A stretch of DNA of 64,000 nucleotides. Origin: Nocardioides thalensis (GTDB taxonomy: Bacteria > Actinomycetota > Actinomycetes > Propionibacteriales > Nocardioidaceae). Both the position numbers and the translations under genes were made by a program. The notes beneath the pieces were generated by a model. The model made no database searches and was not told where the DNA came from. It worked only from the letters and a program-made list of their open reading frames with translations. This document shows, one piece after another, positions 57,741 through 64,000 of the stretch; position 1 is the stretch's first letter, and every line of letters starts with the position of its first letter. The stretch is from contig NZ_JACCFP010000001.1 of assembly GCF_013410655.1 (NCBI RefSeq), forward strand, positions 2,689,501 to 2,753,500, given 5' to 3'.

Positions 57741-59019
57741 GATCGACGACGAGCATCATGAGTCCCAGGAGCAGCACCGCTCCTGCTGGCACCAGCGTCA
57801 CCACCGGCCGGTGCAGCGCGCCTCCTACGAAGGCGTTCTCGTGCCAGACCTCGGCGACGGGCAGGCCCAGGTTGTCGGTGATGGCGCCCGGAGCGATCAG
57901 AGCCAGCTGGAGCAGGGCCGCGGGCACGAACAGGGCGCGGGCGACACGGCGCATCTCCCCCGCCGACAGGGCGAGCGCCGGCGTCGCGCAGACGACGAGC
58001 TCGAGGCTGGTGCGGTAGCCGTAGAACGCGTCACCGCCGCTGAAACGCACCAGCAGGCCCTGCGCCAGCAGGTAGAGCACCCCGCCGACCAGGAGCGCGC
58101 GGCTCCAGTCGGGCAGTCCGCGCCAGGCACGCGCCAGCGGCACGGCCATCACCAGCAGGACCGGCGTCCAGATCAGGAGCCCGCGGTCGGGGGCGACCCA
58201 GAAGCCGGAGAAGTTCACCCAGTCCGTCAGCCGGTCGGCCACGCCGCCGGTGAAGTCGCCCGACCGATACCCCGACGACGGGTCCCAGCTCCCGTACATC
58301 CACCGCGTCCACACCGACATCAGCCCCAGCATCGCCCCGCTCGCGAGCCCCACGCGTACGGCGACCGCTGGCCGGCGTCGGGCCAGTGCCACGCCGACGC
58401 CGACCACCGCGCAGATCAGGGCCGCGTGCAGCCGCCCCCACAGGACGACTCCTCCGAACAGGCCGACCACCCACCACTGCCACCAGGCGTCGTCGTCGCG
58501 CGAGGCCGCCCACGCCATCCCGACGATCCCGAACGCCGTCAGCGTGTGCGGCCACATCCCGTCCGCGGCGACGCTCCACATCGGCGTGCCGAGTCCGAGC
58601 AGCCCCGCGGCCACGAGCGCCAGCCTGGTGCCGGCACGCCGCCGCAGCGTGAGGAACAGCAGGGTCACCGAGCCCGCAGTCAGGAGCGCGGCCGTGACAC
58701 CACCGGGGATCGCGCTCAGGCCGTCGGGCCGCATCACGAAGTAGGCGGGCACCGACGCCGCGATCACGCCGGGCGCGCGGCCGATCGCCTCCCGGCCGTC
58801 GGCGGTCTCGACGATCCAGGTCTCCCGGATGATGTTGTCGTCCAACGCCGGGAACTCCGAGATATCCGGCACCGGGTCGCCCGTGCGGGCGATGTGCGCG
58901 GCCGCGAAGTCTGCCGAGTAGACGTCCGGGCTCGGGTCGGCGCTGATCGTCGCGAGATAGGTCGTCGCGACGACCGCGAACAGCGCGAGCGGGAGCCTCC
59001 AGCCGGACATGCGCGCCAT
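57670..59019 (-). CDS. Multi-pass membrane protein, possible glycosyltransferase of the GT39/DUF type
   Basis: The 449-residue protein has about ten hydrophobic segments, beginning LPLALFAVVATTYLATISADPSPD and including an outward loop DVYSADFAAAHIARTGDPVPDISEFPALDDNIIRETWIV. That long first loop with acidic residues resembles C-type (GT39-like) membrane glycosyltransferases, but no definite D-D/E motif is clear. GGAAGG 7 nt before the ATG at 59019 fixes the start. The C-terminal RRVGRSLPSAPAESAEVRSPGLP is encoded by the 21-bp repeats, so the original end may have been replaced. It is divergent from the glycosylation operon across 174 bp in which I see nothing definite. Confidence 0.68.
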   Translation of the reverse strand: MARMSGWRLPLALFAVVATTYLATISADPSPDVYSADFAAAHIARTGDPVPDISEFPALDDNIIRETWIVETADGREAIGRAPGVIAASVPAYFVMRPDGLSAIPGGVTAALLTAGSVTLLFLTLRRRAGTRLALVAAGLLGLGTPMWSVAADGMWPHTLTAFGIVGMAWAASRDDDAWWQWWVVGLFGGVVLWGRLHAALICAVVGVGVALARRRPAVAVRVGLASGAMLGLMSVWTRWMYGSWDPSSGYRSGDFTGGVADRLTDWVNFSGFWVAPDRGLLIWTPVLLVMAVPLARAWRGLPDWSRALLVGGVLYLLAQGLLVRFSGGDAFYGYRTSLELVVCATPALALSAGEMRRVARALFVPAALLQLALIAPGAITDNLGLPVAEVWHENAFVGGALHRPVVTLVPAGAVLLLGLMMLVVDRRVGRSLPSAPAESAEVRSPGLP

Positions 59020-59193
59020 TCTGTGCCTTCCGGGACGCCAGCCCGCCACCGGCGTACCCGCCCAACCGGGAGTTCTCCTGGCGTACACCGACACGTACCG
59101 CCGAGGTCGATGCCCGGACCGCGCCGCGAACGAACCTGCACAGGATCAGGCCAGTGCCTGTCCACCGACTGTCCACCGACCAGTGAGGCCCGT

Positions 59194-60159
59194 GTGAAGC
59201 TCGTCGTGCAGGTCCCCTGCCTCAACGAGGAGGAGACGCTCCCCCTCGTGCTCGGGTCGATCCCGAGGTCCATCCCCGGCATCGACGAGATCGTGGTCGT
59301 GGTCATCGACGACGGCTCGACGGACCGCACGGTCGAGGTCGCCCGGGCGCACGGCGTCACCGACTTCGTGCACCACCGCCGCAACATGGGCCTGGCGAAG
59401 TCGTTCACCGACGGCGTCAGCTATGCGCTGTCGATCGGCGCGGACATCGTGGTCAACACCGACGGCGACAACCAGTACCCGCAGGAGCGGATCGCCGACC
59501 TGGTGCAGCCGATCGTGCGCGGCGAGGCGGACATCGTCATCGCGGACCGGCAGACGCAGCTGATCGAGCACTTCTCGCCCACGAAGAAGAGGCTCCAGCG
59601 CCTCGGCAGCCACGTCGTCAACAAGGCGGCGGGCACCGAGCTCCCCGACGCGGCGAGCGGCTTCCGCGCCTACTCGCGCGAGAGCCTGATGCGGCTCAAC
59701 ACCGTGACCCGCTTCTCCTACTGCATGGAGACGATCATCCAGGCGGGCAACAAGCGGATGGCCATCGCGAGCGTCCCCGTCGTCACCAACGCCAAGACCC
59801 GCGAGTCGCGGCTGTTCAAGAACACCCGCCAGCACGTCTTCCGGTCCGGCCTTGCGATCACCCGCGCGTTCATCATGTACCGCCCCTACGTCATCTTCGG
59901 CTGGCTCGCGGCGGTCTTCGGCGTGCTCGGCCTGATCCCCTTCGCGCGGTACGCGTGGCTGGAGTACCAGGGCGAGGGCGGCGGTCACCTCCAGTCGCTG
60001 CTGCTGGGGACCGCCCTCATCATGATGGCCGCGCTGTCGGTGATGCTCGGCATCGTCTCCGACCTGATCCGCACCAACCGCTCCCTCATCGAGGTCAACC
60101 TCGAGCACACGAAGCGCGCCCGCTTCGACGCTCCCCACTACCCCGCGAGCCTGCTGTGA
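59194..60159 (+). CDS. Family 2 glycosyltransferase, polyprenyl-phosphate type
   Basis: The 321-residue enzyme opens KLVVQVPCLNEEETLPLVLGSIP, then VVIDDGSTDRTVEVARAHG and NTDGDNQYPQERIADLV, the nucleotide-sugar and metal-binding motifs of GT2; two C-terminal membrane helices (about 226-245 and 270-295) follow. This layout matches DPM1/GtrB-like enzymes that load a sugar onto polyprenyl phosphate for transfer outside the cell. GAGG 5 nt before the GTG at 59194 sets the start. The next gene overlaps by GTGA, beginning a coupled operon. Confidence 0.9.
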   Translation: MKLVVQVPCLNEEETLPLVLGSIPRSIPGIDEIVVVVIDDGSTDRTVEVARAHGVTDFVHHRRNMGLAKSFTDGVSYALSIGADIVVNTDGDNQYPQERIADLVQPIVRGEADIVIADRQTQLIEHFSPTKKRLQRLGSHVVNKAAGTELPDAASGFRAYSRESLMRLNTVTRFSYCMETIIQAGNKRMAIASVPVVTNAKTRESRLFKNTRQHVFRSGLAITRAFIMYRPYVIFGWLAAVFGVLGLIPFARYAWLEYQGEGGGHLQSLLLGTALIMMAALSVMLGIVSDLIRTNRSLIEVNLEHTKRARFDAPHYPASLL

Positions 60160-60860
60160 AGAAGATCTACATCACCTTCGTCCGTGCACTCGCCGACCTG
60201 CTCCGCAGGGCCGGGGTGATGACGCTCCTCGACCGCCTCGCCCCGCGCAGCCGGGTCGCCGCGTGGCTGCGGTCGCTCTTCGCGATCTACGACGTCGAGC
60301 AGCTCGCCCGGCTCGACGTTCCGTGGTGGACGTTCGACTCCGCCGACCGGGTGACGGCGTTCCTGGAGCAGCGGCCGGACGCGCGCGTCTTCGAGTGGGG
60401 CTCCGGCGCATCGACGCTGTGGCTCGCCGCCCGCGCCGGCTCCGTGCGCTCCGTCGAGCACCACGCCGGCTGGGCCGCCGAGCTCGCGCCACGCCTGCCC
60501 GACAACGTCATCCTGACCGTGGTCGAGCCCACCGAGTCGGCGGCTCCCGCCGTCGGCTCGGCCAAGCCGGGCCACGCCGGGCTCGAGTTCGCCGAGTACG
60601 TCGCCGCGATCGACGCGGTGCCCGGCGACTTCGACCTGATCGTCATCGACGGCCGCGCCCGCGAGGCCTGTCTCGCACGGGCCGTCGACCGGATACGCCC
60701 CGACGGCCTGATCGTGTTCGACAACGTCGACCGGCAGCGCTACGTCGACGCGATCGACACCCTGGGACCCCGCGTGGAGGTCGTGATGACGCGGGGCCTC
60801 ACGCCGGCCCTCCCCTACCCGACGCGCACCGCCCTCCTGCGCCCCGCCCCGACGGCGTGA
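60156..60860 (+). CDS. SAM-dependent methyltransferase-like protein
   Basis: The 234-residue protein has a Rossmann-like core with the motif I-like VFEWGSGASTLWLAARAGSVRSVEHHAGW (about residues 71-99), FDLIVIDGRAREACLARAVDRIRPDGLIVFDNVDR (about 161-195), as in class I methyltransferases. The N-terminal 65 residues are basic and helical. Substrate unknown; sugar or lipid methylation fits the operon. The GTG start overlaps the GT2 stop and its stop overlaps the flippase-like start, so translation is coupled on both sides. Confidence 0.82.
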   Translation: MKKIYITFVRALADLLRRAGVMTLLDRLAPRSRVAAWLRSLFAIYDVEQLARLDVPWWTFDSADRVTAFLEQRPDARVFEWGSGASTLWLAARAGSVRSVEHHAGWAAELAPRLPDNVILTVVEPTESAAPAVGSAKPGHAGLEFAEYVAAIDAVPGDFDLIVIDGRAREACLARAVDRIRPDGLIVFDNVDRQRYVDAIDTLGPRVEVVMTRGLTPALPYPTRTALLRPAPTA

Positions 60861-61801
60861 CCCGGGCACGCCCCCTGCTGCTCGCACGGGCCGCATTCGT
60901 CGTACTGACGGTCGCGTTCGCGTGGTGGGGGTTCCGCGGCCGCTGGGACGAGATCGGCGACGCGATCGCCACCACCGGCCCGGGCGAGCTGCTGCTCGCG
61001 GTCGCCGTGGCGCTGGCCGGGCTGCTGCTCACCGCCGTGCTCTGGCGGCACCTGCTGTCCAGGCTCGGGTCGTCTGTGCCGCAGCGCGACGCGGCGGCGA
61101 TCTTCTTCGTCGGACAGCTGGGCAAGTACATCCCCGGCTCGGTCTGGAGCTTCGCCGCCCAGGCCCAGCTCGGCCGGCGCCACCGCGTGCCCGCCCGGTC
61201 GAGCGTGGCGGCGTCCTCGGTCTTCCTGCTGCTGCACACCTTCTCGGGGGTGACGCTCGGCTCCGCGCTGGCTGCTGCCGGTGTGCTCGACACCGACCTC
61301 CCGCGCTGGCTGTGGGCCCTGGCCGCCGTCGCCGGTGTCGCCGCGCTGCTGCCGCCCATCGTCCGGCCGCTCGGCTCGCGGATCGCCGGGCGCCCGTTGG
61401 TCGAGGAGGCCGGCAACGGCCGTCACGAGACCTACACGGCCCGCGACCTGGCCGTCGCCGTCGCGCTGATGCTCGGCACCTGGACGGCGTACGGCGCCGC
61501 GCTGGTCGTGCTGCTGCCCTCCACCGTGGACCCTGCTGCCGTCGTCGGCGCGTTCGCGCTCAGCCACGCCGCCGGGGTCCTCCTGGTGTTCGCCCCCGCC
61601 GGTCTCGGCGCGCGCGAGGGCGTGCTGATCGCCCTGCTCGGCCCGGCCGTCGGCACGGCGCCCGCCGCCGCGGCCGCACTCCTGGCACGCGTCGTCCACA
61701 CCGTCGCCGACTTCCTCGCTGCTGCTGCGGCGGCGGCCACCAGCCGCGCAACCGAGCCCGCCCGTGCCGACGAGAAGCATGCGAGGAGCGCATCGTGCTG
61801 A
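60857..61801 (+). CDS. Flippase-like integral membrane protein (UPF0104/AglD-type)
   Basis: The 314-residue protein has about eight membrane segments and the patterns IFFVGQLGKYIPGSVWSFAAQAQLGRRH and LLVFAPAGLGAREGVLIALLG typical of the lysylphosphatidylglycerol synthase/flippase-like family. Members move lipids or lipid-linked sugars across membranes; no synthase domain is attached, so the transport-like half stands alone. In this operon it could flip the polyprenyl-linked sugar made by the GT2 enzyme. The GTG start overlaps the upstream stop. Confidence 0.85.
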   Translation: MTRARPLLLARAAFVVLTVAFAWWGFRGRWDEIGDAIATTGPGELLLAVAVALAGLLLTAVLWRHLLSRLGSSVPQRDAAAIFFVGQLGKYIPGSVWSFAAQAQLGRRHRVPARSSVAASSVFLLLHTFSGVTLGSALAAAGVLDTDLPRWLWALAAVAGVAALLPPIVRPLGSRIAGRPLVEEAGNGRHETYTARDLAVAVALMLGTWTAYGAALVVLLPSTVDPAAVVGAFALSHAAGVLLVFAPAGLGAREGVLIALLGPAVGTAPAAAAALLARVVHTVADFLAAAAAAATSRATEPARADEKHARSASC

Positions 61802-63255
61802 CGCAGAATCCCCACCATCCCGCCGAGTCCTCGCGGTTCCGGCGCTGGATCGCGCATCCACTGGCCGTGCCTGTCCTGATGGCCCTTGTCGTTCTCGGCG
61901 TCGGCGCCCAGGTCGCGTGCAGCGCGACGATCCCGACGTGGTCCAACGACGAGCCGCCGCACCTGGGCTACATCGCCGCGCTCGCCGACGGCGACCTGCC
62001 GACGATCGACTCGCCGATCGTCGGTGACCCTGAGCAGTTCGGCGCGTTCGCGGACCGCGTCGACGGGTGGGACGCCGCGCATGACCAGATCTGGACGGCC
62101 AACCACCCGCCGCTCTACCACCTGATGCTGGTGCCGCTCTGGTGGGCGGCCGACGGCGACCCCGGGTCCATGTTCATCGCGATGCGTCTGGTCAACACGA
62201 TCGGCTTCGCCCTCTGGGTGCTGCTCGTCGCCGTGATCGCCCGCGAACTGGTGCCCAACCGGCCGGCGGTGCCGGCTCTCGCGGCCGTTGCCGCGGTGAC
62301 CCCTACGCTCGCGATGCGGGCCGGGTTCCTCCTGAACGACGGCTTCAGCTCCACGGCCGCCCTCCTCGGCATCTGGATGGCCATCCGTATCCTCCGGGAC
62401 CGCGTCACCCCGGCCCGGCTCGTCGTGCTGGCCGCCGCCGGCGTGTGCTCGGCGGGCACCCGCGCGCCCGGCGTCGTCCTCGTCGCGATCACGACGGTCG
62501 TCCTGCTTGTCGTCCTGTGGCGCCGCGAGGGCTGGCGCACCGCGATCGTCGCCAGCGCCGTCACTGGCGGAGTCCCGGCCCTGGCGACCGGTTGGTTCTA
62601 CCTGCGCAACCTGAGCCTGTACGGCGACCTCACCGGCCAGAGCGCCCTGCTGGAGAAGTTCGAGCGGCAGCCGGTGCGGGGGCTCAGTGACGTCCCCGGC
62701 ATCCCAAGCCTGGTCGAAGGCGTGCAGACCACGTGGCCACTGCTCGTCGCGCTCGTGCTGCTCGCCCCGACCGTCGCCGTGGCCGCCTGGCGACGGGGGT
62801 CGCTCCGGCTCGATCCGGTGTGGGTCCTCCTGGGGCTGCACGCCGCGGCGACGATCGCCAACATCGTGCCGTTCCTCCTCGCCGGAGGCGGCCATCACGA
62901 CCGGTACTTCATGCCGCTGGCGCCGCTGCTCGCCACTGCGGCAGCGCTCGGCATGCTCGCCGTCGGCCGCTGGTGGCGGACCGACGACCCGCTCCGGCGC
63001 GATTGGCAGCTGGCGACGGCCTGGTCGGTGCTACTGCTGGTGTGGCTCGTGATCGGGCTGACCTGGATGCAGCTCCGGCACGTCTTCTACCCCGACGCGC
63101 CGCACCCGGTCGGCGGCATCCTGCCCGGGGCGCTCCTCGGGCTTGCGGCAGCGGCCGGGGTCCTCGTCGTGGTGGCGTTCGCGCGACGCGCGGTCGCCGT
63201 ACGCCCCGGGTCTGCGATGCCTGTGCGGCGCGCGGCGCCGGTGCTCACCGATTGA
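61795..63255 (+). CDS. GT39-like multi-pass membrane glycosyltransferase
   Basis: The 486-residue protein has about eleven hydrophobic segments with a first long loop PTWSNDEPPHLGYIAALADGDLPTID, where the N-D-E near the first helix is the acidic motif of C-type glycosyltransferases, and further ANHPPLYHLMLVPL, which is also seen in polyprenyl-sugar-using enzymes. It probably transfers a sugar from a polyprenyl donor on the outer side of the membrane. GAGGAG 6 nt before the GTG at 61795 sets the start inside the flippase gene. It overlaps the next gene by TGATG. Confidence 0.82.
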   Translation: MLTQNPHHPAESSRFRRWIAHPLAVPVLMALVVLGVGAQVACSATIPTWSNDEPPHLGYIAALADGDLPTIDSPIVGDPEQFGAFADRVDGWDAAHDQIWTANHPPLYHLMLVPLWWAADGDPGSMFIAMRLVNTIGFALWVLLVAVIARELVPNRPAVPALAAVAAVTPTLAMRAGFLLNDGFSSTAALLGIWMAIRILRDRVTPARLVVLAAAGVCSAGTRAPGVVLVAITTVVLLVVLWRREGWRTAIVASAVTGGVPALATGWFYLRNLSLYGDLTGQSALLEKFERQPVRGLSDVPGIPSLVEGVQTTWPLLVALVLLAPTVAVAAWRRGSLRLDPVWVLLGLHAAATIANIVPFLLAGGGHHDRYFMPLAPLLATAAALGMLAVGRWWRTDDPLRRDWQLATAWSVLLLVWLVIGLTWMQLRHVFYPDAPHPVGGILPGALLGLAAAAGVLVVVAFARRAVAVRPGSAMPVRRAAPVLTD

Positions 63256-64000
63256 TGACACCTGTTCCGACCGGTGCCTCCCGCCGGGCAACGCTGCTCC
63301 TGCTCGGCCTGGTCGTGGCCGCGCTGGTGCTTCGGCTGGTCGGGCTCCGCCACGGCCTGCCGTTCGCCTACAACCCCGACGAGGGCCTGCACTTCGTCCC
63401 GCGCGCGATCGACGCGGCGGGCGGGGACCTCGAGCCCGGCTACTACGACAACCCGTCGGCGCTCACCTACCTGCTAGCAGCGGTGTTCGTCGTCGTCGAC
63501 GCGGGCTGGTCCGGGGACCTCGTCTCCGGCTTCGATGCCGACCCCGCCCCCGCGTTCACCGTGGCCCGCGCCGTCGTTGCCGTGCTCGGGACCGCGCTGG
63601 TTCCGCTGGTTTTCTGGGCGGGCAGGCGCTTCTTCGACGAGGCCAGTGGCCTGTTCGCGGCTGCGTTCGTCACCTTCGCGTTCCTCCCCGTGTTCTACAG
63701 CCACCAAGCCGTCAACGACGTCCCCACGCTCGTCCCCCTCACAGTCGCGCTCGTGGGTTGCCTGCTGATCCTCGACAGCGGCCGCTGGTGGACCTACGTC
63801 CTGGCCGGCGCAGCCGTGGGACTCGCCGGGGCGACGAAGTACCTCGCCGCCCCGATGGCCCTTGTCGTCGCGCTCGCGGTCGTCCTCCGCGTGGTCCGCC
63901 GCGACGAGCGGCCGCAGCGTGCCCTCCTGCTCCTCGTGGGCGCTGGCGCGGCGTGTGTGGGCGTGCTGCTGTTGGTCAACCCGTACCTGGTCCTCGACTT
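63255..64000 (+). CDS. GT39-like membrane glycosyltransferase, truncated by the window end
   Basis: The visible 248 codons start with a hydrophobic helix (ATLLLLGLVVAALVLRLVGL), then AYNPDEGLHFVPRAIDAAGGDLEPGYYDNPSALTYLL, where PDE is the acidic motif of the GT39 family, and six or more further membrane segments. The frame is open to base 64000, so the C-terminus is missing. The ATG overlaps the preceding stop (TGATG), so it belongs to the same operon as the GT2, methyltransferase and flippase-like genes. It likely mannosylates or glycosylates an envelope target; the acceptor is unknown. Confidence 0.85.
   Translation, partial: MTPVPTGASRRATLLLLGLVVAALVLRLVGLRHGLPFAYNPDEGLHFVPRAIDAAGGDLEPGYYDNPSALTYLLAAVFVVVDAGWSGDLVSGFDADPAPAFTVARAVVAVLGTALVPLVFWAGRRFFDEASGLFAAAFVTFAFLPVFYSHQAVNDVPTLVPLTVALVGCLLILDSGRWWTYVLAGAAVGLAGATKYLAAPMALVVALAVVLRVVRRDERPQRALLLLVGAGAACVGVLLLVNPYLVLD

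Noticed and set aside
57811..59193. Upstream extension of the GT2 reading frame through the divergent membrane-protein gene
   Set aside because: It encodes Arg/His/Asp-rich sequence antisense to a clear membrane protein, while the GT2 fold begins exactly at the GTG at 59194.
1..64000. tRNA, rRNA, CRISPR arrays, insertion sequences, prophage, attachment sites or replication origin
   Set aside because: I looked for them on both strands and saw no convincing example.

Overview
The window is a 64 kb piece of a very GC-rich chromosome with dense coding on both strands, many GTG starts, and start/stop overlaps of the GTGA, ATGA and TGATG kind. Gene content points to an actinobacterium, most likely of the Nocardioides type: a MacS-type sensor kinase, DUF5304 beside a ROK glucokinase, class II DAHP synthase, an actinobacterial QcrC-QcrA-QcrB/CtaE respiratory block, an FtsK-free Flp/Tad locus, and at least a dozen genes with a TANNNT-type -10 box placed 6-7 nt before the start codon (leaderless promoters). 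As far as I recall, the order Ser/Thr kinase, DAHP synthase, phosphofructokinase, mac genes, acyltransferase, glucokinase, then trpD/qcr/cta resembles the Streptomyces coelicolor SCO21xx region. The genus is inference, and I saw no prophage, insertion sequence, CRISPR array, tRNA or rRNA.

Layout. 1-7.2 kb: end of a PASTA protein, endonuclease IV, polyketide-cyclase-like proteins, a zinc-ribbon membrane protein, a divergent SMR-efflux/TetR pair with two palindromic operators, small membrane or lipoprotein genes, and a cupredoxin-FN3 secreted protein. 7.2-14 kb: DAHP synthase, nucleotidyltransferase, EEP nuclease, amino-acid permease, amidohydrolase, and a phosphofructokinase carrying the pyrophosphate-type residues D104/K124. 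14-22 kb: a regulatory block on the minus strand (acyltransferase, MacS-like kinase, flavin-reductase-like protein, a 47-aa small gene, a 955-residue LuxR ATPase regulator, a LuxR-type response regulator and a coiled-coil protein). 22-29 kb: a hydrolase, then a five-gene minus-strand operon (SRPBCC, ArsA-like ATPase, DUF5304, glucokinase, second ROK protein), then a long-chain acyl-CoA synthetase.

29.3-38.4 kb is a compact Flp/Tad pilus locus: cpaB, cpaE, cpaF, a von Willebrand A-TadB fusion, tadC, a dedicated histidine kinase/response regulator pair, and one 68-aa Flp pilin followed by a strong hairpin. A similar motif (TAGTC-N5-TGACYA) lies before cpaB and before the pilin and is a candidate site for the local response regulator. 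This locus is the most system-like part of the window.

38.5-44.5 kb: M48 protease, a lipoprotein-like putative peptidase with no normal start codon, a coiled-coil NlpC/P60 cell-wall hydrolase preceded by a c-di-AMP (ydaO-type) riboswitch, two tiny cysteine-rich proteins, and a DEDD exonuclease-GIY-YIG protein. 44.6-49.1 kb is one 1481-residue secreted repeat protein. 49-57 kb: a stand-alone AsnC ligand domain, a YgjV-like protein, trpD coupled to a degenerate receiver and a CtaG protein, and the ctaE-qcrCAB operon ending in a hairpin. 57-64 kb: a MOSC protein, a cluster of 21-bp repeats, and a cell-envelope glycosylation operon (GT2, methyltransferase-like, flippase-like, two GT39-like membrane proteins) that runs off the window.
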